A program made the position numbers and the translations under genes. From NCBI RefSeq assembly GCF_046127645.1, contig NZ_CP175919.1: DNA of 64,000 nucleotides; one strand, given 5' to 3'. The stretch is from Clostridium_F caseinilyticum. GTDB taxonomy: Bacteria; Bacillota; Clostridia; Clostridiales; Clostridiaceae. Positions 17,059 through 25,803 of the stretch are shown in pieces (within the stretch, counting starts at the first letter, position 1; the number at the start of each line of letters is the position of its first letter). A model generated the notes under the pieces. It searched no databases. It was not told the origin of the DNA and saw only the letters and a program-made list of their open reading frames with translations.

Positions 17059-17109
17059 TGATAAAGATTTTCAATACCTATTGAAATAATTCATCAGTGA
17101 TGGTATAAT
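17059..17109 (+). promoter_or_regulatory. feo promoter with Fur-type box
   Basis: TGATAAAGATTTTCA (17059-17073) matches the 7-1-7 Fur consensus at 13 of 14 positions. A sigma-A promoter follows: TTGAAA (17081-17086), 17 bases, TATAAT (17104-17109). The box lies directly upstream of the -35, so iron-dependent control of the feo genes is expected. Confidence 0.65.
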
Positions 17110-17165
17110 AGCATTGCATTAAAGTTGACAAAGTAGTAGAGTTAACTCATTTGTTTTGTGCAAGG

Positions 17166-17181
17166 GTTAGCTTAAGCTAAC
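17166..17181 (+). promoter_or_regulatory. Palindrome in feo leader (DtxR/IdeR-like)
   Basis: GTTAGCTTAAGCTAAC is a perfect 16-base palindrome, similar in style to DtxR/IdeR sites (TTAG...CTAA). It lies 10 bases upstream of a second TATAAT (17192-17197), so it would overlap the -35 of a second promoter. This suggests a second metal-dependent input. Confidence 0.5.
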
Positions 17182-17305
17182 ATAGAAATAGTATAATATC
17201 TTAGACAATAATTTAATACGTAAACTTTTAAAAATATTATTTTTTATAAAATATTTAAGATAAAAGTATTGATTCTAAATAACTGCCTAAGGGGAGGTGA
17301 ATGTT

Positions 17306-17515
17306 ATGACATTAGCTATGGCAAGAGAAGGTGAAATAAATAAAATAAAGAAAATAACAGGTAGAGATAATGTGCGACAATTTCTTGCAAAGTTAGGTTT
17401 TGTAGAAGGAGAAAGTGTTACTGTCATATCAGAGGTATCAGGAAATATGATAATAAACGTAAAAGATTCAAGAATAGCTATTGGTAAAAGTATGGCTAAT
17501 AGAATCATTATTTAG
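17306..17515 (+). CDS. feoA: FeoA-family protein 1
   Basis: 69 residues, an SH3-like small domain: FLAKLGFVEGESVTVISEVSGNMIINVKDSRIAI, ending with the MANRI region typical of FeoA. It is a cytosolic accessory of FeoB ferrous iron transport. ATG 17306 is chosen because GGGGAGG (17291-17297) ends 8 bases before it; GTG 17297 overlaps the ribosome site. A second FeoA gene follows after 16 bases. Confidence 0.88.
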   Translation: MTLAMAREGEINKIKKITGRDNVRQFLAKLGFVEGESVTVISEVSGNMIINVKDSRIAIGKSMANRIII

Positions 17516-17531
17516 AAAGGAGAATTTATTT

Positions 17532-17753
17532 ATGATGACGTTAAAAGATGTTGAATGTGGACAAAAAGTAACTGTAGTAAAACTCCATGGAAAAGGAGTT
17601 GTAAAAAGAAGAATTATGGATATGGGAATAACTAAGGGTGTAGAAATTTTTGTACGTAAATTAGCACCATTAGGAGATCCAATAGAAGTAAATATAAGAA
17701 ATTATGAATTAACACTTCGTAAAGCGGATGCGGAAATGATAGAAGTAAAGTAA
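17532..17753 (+). CDS. feoA: FeoA-family protein 2
   Basis: 73 residues: GQKVTVVKLHGKGVVKRRIMDMGITKGVEIFVRKLAPLGDPIEVNIRNYELTLRKADAEMI is a textbook FeoA domain. The start ATG 17532 follows AGAAAGGAG with 9 bases spacing; a longer frame from 17481 would overlap the first FeoA gene. FeoB starts 36 bases after its stop. Two FeoA paralogs ahead of FeoB is common in clostridia; the two differ clearly in sequence. Confidence 0.92.
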   Translation: MMTLKDVECGQKVTVVKLHGKGVVKRRIMDMGITKGVEIFVRKLAPLGDPIEVNIRNYELTLRKADAEMIEVK

Positions 17754-17788
17754 AAAAATAAATTATATACCTTTTAGGAGGGAATTAA

Positions 17789-19945
17789 ATGGAAAATATA
17801 AGAATTGCTCTTGTAGGAAATCCTAACTGTGGTAAAACTACAATGTTTAATTATCTAACTGGTAGTTCACAGTATGTAGGTAACTGGCCTGGAGTAACTG
17901 TAGAAAAAAAAGAAGGTAAATTAAAGCAACATAAGGATATAAGAGTAATAGATTTACCTGGAATATATTCACTTTCACCATATACCTTAGAAGAAGTTAT
18001 AACAAGAAACTATCTTATTACAGAAAAACCAGAAGTTATTATAAATATAGTAGATGGTACAAATCTTGAAAGAAACTTATATCTATCAACGCAGGTTATG
18101 GAACTTGGAATTCCTGTTATAATAGCTTTAAATATGATGGATATTGTTAGAAAAAATGGAGATATCATAGATAAGGACAAGTTAGGAAAATCTATGGGTT
18201 GTACTGTAGTTGAAACATCTGCTCTAAAAGGTGATGGGTGTAAAGAACTAATTAATAAAGCAATAGAATTAGCTAAATCACACAAAGTTAATGCAATTGA
18301 GCATGCTTTTTCAAATGATGTAGAAAAGGTTTTATCTGATATTGAGAATGAAATTTGTAATCAAGTTAATAAAGAACATTTACGTTGGTTTGCTATAAAA
18401 CTATTTGAAAATGATGAAAAAGCAATTGAACAAGGAAATATTTCAAAATCTTCAAAAGATAAAGTTGGAGCAATTGTAGCTAGTTTTGAAGATAAATTAG
18501 ATGATGATGGCGAAAGTATAATAACTAATGAACGTTATAATTACATAAGTAAAATAATTACTAAATGTGTAGTTAAGAAAAACAAATCCAAATTAACTAC
18601 TTCTGATAAAATAGATAAAATAGTTACTAATAGAATTTTAGGACTACCTATATTTGCAGCTATTATGTACCTAGTTTATTATTTATCTATTTCAACAATA
18701 GGCACTGGAGCTACAGATTGGGTAAATGATGTTTTATTTGGTGATATTATACCTCCAGCAATAGAGGGATTTCTTACATCTATAGGAACTGCTGATTGGT
18801 TAAATTCTTTAATACTTGATGGTATTGTTGCTGGTGTAGGAGCTGTACTTGGATTCTTACCACAAATGATGGTATTATTTTTATGTCTTGCGATTTTAGA
18901 AGATTGTGGTTACATGTCACGTATAGCTTTCATAATGGATAGAATATTCCGTAAGTTTGGTCTTTCTGGTAAGTCATTTATACCTATGCTTATAGGAACA
19001 GGTTGTGGAGTTCCAGGAATTATGGCATCAAGAACTATTGAAAATGAATCAGATAGAAAAATGACTATTATAACTACTACGTTTATGCCTTGTTCTGCTA
19101 AATTACCAATAATAGCTTTAATTGCAGGAGCATTATTCCCAGGAGCAGCTTGGGTAGCACCTTCAGCATATTTTATTGGAATCGGAGCTATTATATGTTC
19201 TGGAATAATTTTAAAGAAAACAAAAGCTTTTGCAGGTGAGCCTGCTCCATTTGTTATGGAATTACCAAAATATCATGTACCTGGTATAAAAGGTGTACTT
19301 ATTCATATGTGGGATAGAGCAAAATCCTTCGTTAAAAAAGCAGGTACTATAATATTCCTTGCTTGTGGATTAATATGGTTTTTAGGCAGTTTCAATTGGT
19401 CATTAGCAATGGTAGAAACTCCAGATTCAATGTTAGCTTCAATGGGTAAAGCAATAGCTCCTATATTTAATCCATTAGGATGGGGAGATTGGAAAGCAGC
19501 GGTAGCAACTATTTCAGGATTAATTGCAAAAGAAAATGTAGTTGGTACATTTGGTATTTTATATGGAGCTGGAGAAGTAGCTGAAGATGGTGTAGAAATT
19601 TGGAAAACTCTACACGGATCATTTACACAACTATCTGCATACTCCTTCCTAATATTTAACTTATTGTGTGCTCCATGTTTTGCTGCTATTGGTGCAATTA
19701 AACGTGAAATGGGTAATGCTAAATGGACTTGGATAGCTGTTGGATATCAAACTGCATTAGCCTATGGAGTAGCACTTACATTTTACCAATTAGGATTACT
19801 TTTCACAGGAAAAGGATTTGAAATTGGCACATTAGTTGCTTTAGTATTGTTAGCAGGGTTCTTATATCTGTTATTTAGACCATATAAAAATTTCTCTAAT
19901 TCAACTGATATCAAAGGTGATAGGACAGAAAATATTAGCGCATAG
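17789..19945 (+). CDS. feoB: Ferrous iron transport protein B
   Basis: 718 residues. The N-terminal G domain has G1 GNPNCGKTT (10-18), G3 DLPG, G4 NMMD and a G5 ETSALKG. The helical GDI-like part follows to about residue 265. Then come membrane segments with the two Gate motifs (IPMLIGTGCGVPGIMASRTI and LCAPCFAAIGAIKRE), each with the conserved Cys. The middle FeoB_Cyto region lies near residue 500. This is the inner-membrane Fe2+ importer driven or gated by GTP. RBS TAGGAGGG precedes ATG 17789. Confidence 0.97.
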   Translation: MENIRIALVGNPNCGKTTMFNYLTGSSQYVGNWPGVTVEKKEGKLKQHKDIRVIDLPGIYSLSPYTLEEVITRNYLITEKPEVIINIVDGTNLERNLYLSTQVMELGIPVIIALNMMDIVRKNGDIIDKDKLGKSMGCTVVETSALKGDGCKELINKAIELAKSHKVNAIEHAFSNDVEKVLSDIENEICNQVNKEHLRWFAIKLFENDEKAIEQGNISKSSKDKVGAIVASFEDKLDDDGESIITNERYNYISKIITKCVVKKNKSKLTTSDKIDKIVTNRILGLPIFAAIMYLVYYLSISTIGTGATDWVNDVLFGDIIPPAIEGFLTSIGTADWLNSLILDGIVAGVGAVLGFLPQMMVLFLCLAILEDCGYMSRIAFIMDRIFRKFGLSGKSFIPMLIGTGCGVPGIMASRTIENESDRKMTIITTTFMPCSAKLPIIALIAGALFPGAAWVAPSAYFIGIGAIICSGIILKKTKAFAGEPAPFVMELPKYHVPGIKGVLIHMWDRAKSFVKKAGTIIFLACGLIWFLGSFNWSLAMVETPDSMLASMGKAIAPIFNPLGWGDWKAAVATISGLIAKENVVGTFGILYGAGEVAEDGVEIWKTLHGSFTQLSAYSFLIFNLLCAPCFAAIGAIKREMGNAKWTWIAVGYQTALAYGVALTFYQLGLLFTGKGFEIGTLVALVLLAGFLYLLFRPYKNFSNSTDIKGDRTENISA

Positions 19946-19965
19946 CGCGTAAGGAGATAATAATT

Positions 19966-20112
19966 ATGGCTACATTTATAATTGGTACATTAGTAATAGG
20001 ATCATTTGTTCTTGTTGGACGCAAAGTTTATAAAGATAAAAAAAATGGCAATTGTTGTAGCGGAAATTGTTGTGACTGTCATAGCTCATGCAAACCTACT
20101 AAGTCAAAATAA
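19966..20112 (+). CDS. FeoB-associated Cys-rich small membrane protein
   Basis: 48 residues, ribosome site AAGGAGATA before ATG 19966. One N-terminal membrane helix (TFIIGTLVIGSFVLVG) is followed by a basic stretch and a cytosolic cluster of six cysteines (30, 31, 35, 36, 38, 42: NCCSGNCCDCHSSC). This is the pattern of the FeoB-associated Cys-rich family, thought to help Fe2+ handling in Firmicutes that lack FeoC. It begins 20 bases after feoB and ends the operon. Confidence 0.88.
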   Translation: MATFIIGTLVIGSFVLVGRKVYKDKKNGNCCSGNCCDCHSSCKPTKSK

Positions 20113-20118
20113 AAAATA

Positions 20119-20175
20119 AAAGAATCTATTTTTCAAGTGTTCAATAAGGAATCACTTGAAAATAGATTCTTTTTT
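20119..20175 (+). terminator. feo operon terminator
   Basis: A long stem pairs AGAATCTATTTTTCAAGTG with its complement CACTTGAAAATAGATTCT, followed by T8. Strong, ends the feo transcript. The interval to 20337 shows nothing else. Confidence 0.88.
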
Positions 20176-20337
20176 TATTTGATTTTTTAAACATAGGGTA
20201 CTTTATTAGGATTATTATTAAGTAACTACAATTTATGTTTATTAATAGTAAAACTATGGAACTTATTTTTATACTTTTAAATGAAGAAAACATTAAATTA
20301 ACTTTTAAATTATTAGATTATTGTTTTGTTATATATA

Positions 20338-21024
20338 CTATTCTGACATAATAAGATTTGCTAGGCCCTCTGCATTGATAATTCCAATTTTATTATTATC
20401 TATGCATTTTAATAAGTTATAATTTTCTAAGGCTTTTAATTCCCTATAAAGGGATGGTCTCGAAACATTGAGACTTTCTGCCCAAGTTTTTTTTGAAAAA
20501 GGTAGAGTTATTATCTCATTTTCTTTTGCATCAAACTCATTTAAAAGAGAATAGCATATCTTTTGTTGTATAGAAGAATAGGATAATAGTTCTGTTTTTA
20601 AATTTAAAAACAGGGCTTTATTGGCAATTAGTTGTAAAAAATTATTCATAACTAATATATCTGATAAAAGTAATTTTAAAATATTTTCTTTAGATATAAG
20701 TATTATTTCAGAGGGACGTTTTGCTGTTATATTACATGGATAAGTTTGAGTACTTGAAAACAGGGCGACTTCCCCAAAAACTTCACCTGATTTCTTAAAA
20801 AAAATTGGAACTACTTTGCCACAAGGTAGGTTCTTTTCTATATAAAGATGTCCACTTATAAGAATGCCAATATATTGGGTTTTGGCATTGGGGTTAAAAA
20901 CAAGCTCCTCTTTTTTTTTATTAACCAATTTATAGTCTATTTTATTAAATAAACCTTCTATTTCAACTGCTTCTTTTCCTTTAAAAAGAGGGCAGTTTTT
21001 TAATTCAAGAAATATATTTTTAAT
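20338..21024 (-). CDS. Crp/Fnr-family regulator with apparent ATT start codon
   Basis: About 228 residues: a cNMP-binding-type N-terminal barrel (IGILISGHLYIEKNLPCGK, GEVFGEVALFSS) and a C-terminal Crp winged helix (KKTWAESLNVSRPSLYRELK). ATG/GTG/TTG-based calling begins only at TTG 20928, which would cut off the first 32 residues. The same frame continues upstream as KNIFLELKNCPLFKG, a normal Crp N-terminus, to ATT at 21022-21024, exactly 8 bases from GGGAGG (21033-21038). So either ATT is the start or an ATG has mutated. It is divergent from the large activase gene and shares a Fur-box region with it. Confidence 0.8.
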   Translation of the reverse strand: MKNIFLELKNCPLFKGKEAVEIEGLFNKIDYKLVNKKKEELVFNPNAKTQYIGILISGHLYIEKNLPCGKVVPIFFKKSGEVFGEVALFSSTQTYPCNITAKRPSEIILISKENILKLLLSDILVMNNFLQLIANKALFLNLKTELLSYSSIQQKICYSLLNEFDAKENEIITLPFSKKTWAESLNVSRPSLYRELKALENYNLLKCIDNNKIGIINAEGLANLIMSE

Positions 21025-21078
21025 TTTAAAAACCTCCCTTTCTGTCTTATGGGATACAGATTTTATACAAAAAGTATA

Positions 21079-21116
21079 CTATAATCATTATCAAAAGTAA
21101 ATGATAGTTATTTTCA
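21079..21116. promoter_or_regulatory. Two Fur-like boxes between divergent genes
   Basis: CTATAATCATTATCA (21079-21093) and TGATAGTTATTTTCA (21102-21116) each match TGATAATNATTATCA at 12 of 14 positions; their centres are 23 bases apart. They lie between the Crp-like gene (minus) and the 1292-residue activase gene (plus), so iron probably controls both. Confidence 0.6.
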
Positions 21117-21157
21117 AAAACAATTAAATTTGAATTGTTTATAGGTAGGAGGAGCTT

Positions 21158-24100
21158 ATGTTTAAGGTTGGAATAGATATCGGGTATTCTACATTTAAAT
21201 ATGTAGTTTTAGATAAAAACAATAAGGTAATAAAAAAAGATTATTTATTTCATAAGGGAAAAATAGAAAAGGAATATAATAATTTATTAGTAGCGATAAA
21301 GGATATAGTAAATGATAAAAAAATTGCTTTTGGGATTACAGGAAGTCTTTCTTCTAGAATTAATCTTGAAAATAAATATAAGGTGAATAATGTTATTGCT
21401 TTAGTTGAGGGAGCAATAATGAGAAATAAAGAAGTTGAATCTATTATAGAACTTGGTGCTGAAGAAACTAAATATATTACAAATTTCAATTCAGAAGGTA
21501 GTAGTGGAATTAACTTTTTTGTAAACAGTAGTTGTGCTGCTGGAACAGGAGCTTTTTTAGAAGAACAACTTACTAGGCTTTCTATAGGATATGATGATGT
21601 TGAGAGCTATATAAATAAGGCCAAACAAATTCCAAGAATAGCAGGGCGCTGTAGTGTTTTTTCAAAAACAGATATGATCCACCATCAGCAGGATGGGGTG
21701 AAAACTGAGGATATTTTACTTGGGCTTTGCTATGCATTAGCAAGAAATTATAAGTCTAACGTGGTTCAAAAAAATCAGATAAAAAAACCGGTAATGCTCA
21801 CTGGAGGAGTTATGAATAATACTGGAGTTGTAAAAGCTTTAAAGGATATATTAAATTTACAAGATAAGGATATTATATTTGATGAATATTTTTATTTGGT
21901 ATCTTGTTTTGGAGCTTGTAAAATATCAGAGGAAAAAAATAATTTTATAAATATTGATGATCTAAAAATTAAAGGTCTTTTTAAAAACAGAGAAGATGAA
22001 AAATCAATTTATAATACTCTTGGGGATTATGGTTATGGTGATAGTTTAAATAAGCATAATGTTATGAAAAAAAATGCAAAAGAAGGATATTTGGGTGTAG
22101 ATGTAGGTTCTACTAGTATAAATTTTGTAGTTTTAGATGAGGAAAATAAAGTTATAGATTATATATATACTAAAACCTTGGGAGAACCAAAGAGTGTTGT
22201 ATTAAGAACTTTTGATGTTTTAAAAAAAAGATTAGGTGAGAATTTTAAAATAAAGGGAGTTGGAACTACAGGTTCTGGAAGAGCATTTATTGGAAAAATA
22301 TTAGAAGCAGATTTTATTGTGGATGAAATAACAGCACAGGCTAAAGGTGCAACTACTGTAGATTATGATGTAGATACTATTTTTGAAATAGGAGGTCAAG
22401 ATTCTAAATACATAAGCTTAGAAAAGTGTATGGTTAAGGATTTTGAAATGAATAAAGTATGTGCGGCAGGAACAGGAGCCTTTATAGAGGAACAAGTTAA
22501 AAAGTTAGGCATAAATATAGAAGAGTTTTCAGATATTGCTCTAAAGGGTAAAAATCCAAGCAATTTAGGAGATAGATGTACTGTATTTATAGAGGGTAAT
22601 GTTGGAAAAGCTTTAACTAAGGGGGAAGATATTCAAAATATTACAGCTGGATTAGCTTATTCTATAGTTAAAAATTATTTAAATAGAGTTGTTGGTAATA
22701 GAAAAATAGGTGATAAAATATTTCTTCAAGGAGGAATAGCTTATAACCAAGCAGTAATCAATGCCTTTAGGGCACTAACTGGAAAAACAATTATAGTTCC
22801 AAAATTCTTTAGTGTTACAGGAGCTTTAGGTACAGCAATATTAACAAAAGAACATATAGAGAAAGCAAATCAAAATAAAATGAAAAGCACTGTTAATAGT
22901 AATATTGAAACTAAGGGAAACGAATATTTTTTAGAGGGATATTCTAAAGTAAGGAATGCAAATAAAAAAACCGTTGGAATACCTAGGGTACTGTTTATAA
23001 ATAAGATGTTTCCTATGTTTAATACAATATTTAAAAAACTTGGATATAATGTACTTCTTTCTAATATTACTAATGAAGAAATAGTAAAGCTTAGTGAGGA
23101 ATATTCCTTTGAAGAAACTTGTTTTCCTGTAAAACTTATAAATGGTCATGTAGCCTGGTTATTAAATAAGGATGTAGACTATATTTTTCTACCGCAACTT
23201 TTAACTATGAAGCATGTAGGTTCTAAAATGAGAGAAGATTATGCATGTGTATATATGCAAACCTCTCCTAAAATTATTGAAGGAATATTTGATTTAAAGT
23301 CTAAAGGAATAGAACTTATAGCACCAGCATTATCTTTTAATTTTGGAAAGGAGTATATGATTAAAGCTTTATTAGGCATAGGAAAGCAGTTAGGTAAAAG
23401 TATTCCTGAAACAACCCTTGCTGTTATAAGTGGTATGAAAAACTTTTTTCAATACGAGAAAAAATTAGAGAAATTAGGAGAGCAAGTTATAGAAAATATT
23501 AATGAGGATGAAAAAGTATTTGTTATAATCAGCAGAGTTTATAACATAGTAGATCCTATGTTAAATATGGGAATAGCTGATAGATTAAAAAGTATGGGTT
23601 ATAAAGTTCTAAATTTGGGACATCTTAAGGCTAATGAAATGAAACTCAAGGAAGAATATAACAACATGTATTGGCCCTTTGGACAGCATATATTAACTGG
23701 ATTAGAAGTAATTAAGAACTCAAAAAATTTATATCCTATTTATATAACAAATCATGGCTGTGGACCAGATACAATACTTGCCCATTATTTCAAAAAAGAA
23801 ATGGAGGATAAGCCATATCTTCATATAGAGGTAGACGAGCATTCATCAAAAATTGGGGTTATTACAAGAATTGAAGCCTTTGTTAATTCGCTAGATTATC
23901 AAAAATCTAGTAAAGAAAATAATAAATATATTCAAAAGCCTATTATATCAAAAATTCCTGAAAAAGATTTAGAGGTCAATAGAGTTATTCTATTACCTAA
24001 TTTATATCCATATAGCAATATTCTTAAAGCGTTTTTAGAGAGAACAGGTAAAAGGGTTGAAATTACAGAGGCGATAAACGATTATAGTATTGAATTTGGG

Positions 24101-25036
24101 AAAAAGTTCTCAATGTCAAAGGAGTATTTCTCTTTAATAGCTTTAATAGGTGAAGTTATTAATAAAGTAAAAAATAGTAATAATGAATATACTCTATATT
24201 TCCCAACCAATGAAGGTAGTGAGACCTTTGGACAGTATGGAAAAATTATAAAAGATAAGGTAGAAGAAAGCGGTAGAAAAATTTCTTTAGAATCCCCATT
24301 TATAGAAGATTTCTTAGGAAATAAAAACTTAGGGTTAGACTTTGCAAGATGCATTATAGCTTGTGATTTAATAAATCTTTTGTATGAAGATAAAAAAGAA
24401 GAATATTTGAAACTTGTTATTAATGGAATAAGAAATTTTAAACTAGATGATGATTTTCTTGAAGAATTATCTAATAAAGTAAAAATAGAAATTATGCCTA
24501 GTGTTAGTAAGAAAAAATTATTAATAATTGGAGAGCCATTTGTTGTATATAAGGACTATTTAAATAATGGGATGCTTAAAAATTTAAGTAAGGATAATAG
24601 AGTAATAAAAGAACCCCTTTCAGAAATCTTATATGTAATATGGAGAGATTTTAGTCATAAAAGAAATAAAATTAATAAGACATATATTGAATTAATAAAA
24701 AAATATAAAAACTCTATAGAATTAGTAAGCAATCAGCTTGGAGAGTTTACACCATATAATAGTGACTTAGATGAACTTATAAATGTATTAGAGGGTAAAT
24801 TACCTATGTATGCAGGTGGTGCAGGGAGATACAGATTAGCAAAGATTCTTACTGCAAAAAATGCTGATGGAATAATACTTGTTAGTTCCATGTATGAAAA
24901 TACCGCTACAATTTTGAAAATACTTAGAGAAAAGTATAAAAAAGATATTAAAGTTCCACTTTTGGATTTATATTTTGATAGTAATGTAAATAAAAATCCA
25001 GAGGAACTTTTAGAAACATTCATAAATTATATTTAA
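21158..25036 (+). CDS. Large double-activase / 2-hydroxyacyl-CoA dehydratase-like protein
   Basis: 1292 residues. Two ASKHA ATPase domains of the BadF/BadG/BcrA/HgdC type: residues 1-270 (GIDIGYSTFKYV, ELGAEETKYI, SSCAAGTGAFLEEQ, AGRCSVF) and about 310-570 (GVDVGSTSINFVVLD, EIGGQDSKYI, NKVCAAGTGAFIEEQ, GDRCTVF). Each keeps the Cys residues that bind a [4Fe-4S] cluster. A DUF2229-like segment follows (KKTVGIPRVLF, FEETCFPVKLINGHV), then dehydratase-subunit-like parts (YWPFGQHI, NHGCGPDT, GGAGRYRLAKILT). The family of about 1400-residue activase-fusion proteins has no settled substrate; activases drive ATP-dependent electron injection into a partner Fe-S protein. RBS TAGGAGGAG; likely iron controlled. 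Confidence 0.88.
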   Translation: MFKVGIDIGYSTFKYVVLDKNNKVIKKDYLFHKGKIEKEYNNLLVAIKDIVNDKKIAFGITGSLSSRINLENKYKVNNVIALVEGAIMRNKEVESIIELGAEETKYITNFNSEGSSGINFFVNSSCAAGTGAFLEEQLTRLSIGYDDVESYINKAKQIPRIAGRCSVFSKTDMIHHQQDGVKTEDILLGLCYALARNYKSNVVQKNQIKKPVMLTGGVMNNTGVVKALKDILNLQDKDIIFDEYFYLVSCFGACKISEEKNNFINIDDLKIKGLFKNREDEKSIYNTLGDYGYGDSLNKHNVMKKNAKEGYLGVDVGSTSINFVVLDEENKVIDYIYTKTLGEPKSVVLRTFDVLKKRLGENFKIKGVGTTGSGRAFIGKILEADFIVDEITAQAKGATTVDYDVDTIFEIGGQDSKYISLEKCMVKDFEMNKVCAAGTGAFIEEQVKKLGINIEEFSDIALKGKNPSNLGDRCTVFIEGNVGKALTKGEDIQNITAGLAYSIVKNYLNRVVGNRKIGDKIFLQGGIAYNQAVINAFRALTGKTIIVPKFFSVTGALGTAILTKEHIEKANQNKMKSTVNSNIETKGNEYFLEGYSKVRNANKKTVGIPRVLFINKMFPMFNTIFKKLGYNVLLSNITNEEIVKLSEEYSFEETCFPVKLINGHVAWLLNKDVDYIFLPQLLTMKHVGSKMREDYACVYMQTSPKIIEGIFDLKSKGIELIAPALSFNFGKEYMIKALLGIGKQLGKSIPETTLAVISGMKNFFQYEKKLEKLGEQVIENINEDEKVFVIISRVYNIVDPMLNMGIADRLKSMGYKVLNLGHLKANEMKLKEEYNNMYWPFGQHILTGLEVIKNSKNLYPIYITNHGCGPDTILAHYFKKEMEDKPYLHIEVDEHSSKIGVITRIEAFVNSLDYQKSSKENNKYIQKPIISKIPEKDLEVNRVILLPNLYPYSNILKAFLERTGKRVEITEAINDYSIEFGKKFSMSKEYFSLIALIGEVINKVKNSNNEYTLYFPTNEGSETFGQYGKIIKDKVEESGRKISLESPFIEDFLGNKNLGLDFARCIIACDLINLLYEDKKEEYLKLVINGIRNFKLDDDFLEELSNKVKIEIMPSVSKKKLLIIGEPFVVYKDYLNNGMLKNLSKDNRVIKEPLSEILYVIWRDFSHKRNKINKTYIELIKKYKNSIELVSNQLGEFTPYNSDLDELINVLEGKLPMYAGGAGRYRLAKILTAKNADGIILVSSMYENTATILKILREKYKKDIKVPLLDLYFDSNVNKNPEELLETFINYI

Positions 25037-25195
25037 GGCATCGTAAAATAAATAACTAGTCAAAGATTCTTAGGATTTTTTGAACTAGACAAGGAAGTGA
25101 AGGCAGTTAATACTGCTGTTATTAGCTATCTTTACTGACGAAGTATAGTTCAAAAAAGACAAGAAACTGCCTAGTTATTTATTTGGAGATGCCTA
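25035..25195. repeat. Palindromic MITE-like repeat, copy 1
   Basis: The ends AAGGCATC...AAATAAATAACTAG and CTAGTTATTTATTT...GATGCCT are inverted repeats of each other over about 25 bases. An inner inverted pair (TTTTTTGAACTA/TAGTTCAAAAAA) lies between. The whole stretch can fold as one long hairpin. A second element with the same ends lies at 25604-25767 on the other side of the cupin gene. No transposase is present. Confidence 0.7.
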
Positions 25196-25215
25196 AATTT
25201 AGGGAGGTAAATGAA

Positions 25216-25557
25216 ATGAAAGGTAAATTTTTTAAGAATGTAGGATTTGGAGAGGCTCTAAAGCTAAAAGGGGAGGTTGAATATGCAGATGGACAAGTTG
25301 TTAGTAAAACCTTAGTTCAAACAGAAAATATAAGTATAACATTATTTGCTTTTGATAAAGGTGAGGGAATAAGTAGTCATTCTGCTCCAGGAGATGCAAT
25401 GGTTTATGTTACAGAAGGAGAAGTAACAATACATGTAGGAGAAAATGAGCCTGTAATAGTTAAAGAAGGAGAATTTATAATAATGCCAGCCAATATTCCT
25501 CATGCACTACAAGCGCATGAAAAATTTAAGATGAATTTAGTGGTTGTTAAAGGTTAA
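25216..25557 (+). CDS. Small single-domain cupin
   Basis: 113 residues. Cupin motif 1 is weakly kept (GEGISSHSAPGDAMVYVTEGE) with His and acidic ligands, and motif 2 is EGEFIIMPANIPHALQA. The start ATG 25216 follows GGGAGG with 8 bases spacing. The gene lies in the activase-transporter cluster but is bracketed by two palindromic repeats, which may be insertions. Small cupins bind a metal or a small ligand; role unknown. Confidence 0.88.
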   Translation: MKGKFFKNVGFGEALKLKGEVEYADGQVVSKTLVQTENISITLFAFDKGEGISSHSAPGDAMVYVTEGEVTIHVGENEPVIVKEGEFIIMPANIPHALQAHEKFKMNLVVVKG

Positions 25558-25603
25558 AAGTATGCAAAGATAAAATCAATAAAAAATTCCAACAGTATTA
25601 TAG

Positions 25604-25767
25604 TAAGGCACATTCAAATAAATAACAAGTCAGTATGACAGTCTATTCTGCGTCATACTGCTTCAGCAGAACCCCTCGATAGCACTACTAGCGACGGAAC
25701 CTGATTCCTTGTCTAACACAAAATATACTGCCATCTTTGGCTTGTTATTTATTTTCATGTGCCTTAT
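25604..25767. repeat. Palindromic MITE-like repeat, copy 2
   Basis: The ends AAGGCACAT (25605-25613) and ATGTGCCTT (25758-25766) continue inward as AAATAAATAACAAG and its complement, matching the ends of copy 1. An inner hairpin (CAGTATGAC/GTCATACTG) is different from the interior of copy 1. The element sits between the cupin and the ABC transporter genes and may also act as a terminator or processing site. Confidence 0.7.
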
Positions 25768-25803
25768 TAATGCTATTGAAATAAAAGGAAGGGAGAATTT
25801 ATA

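Noticed and set aside
24082..25023. Minus-strand ORFs of 90-96 residues under the activase gene
   Set aside because: Antisense shadows of a clear long coding frame.
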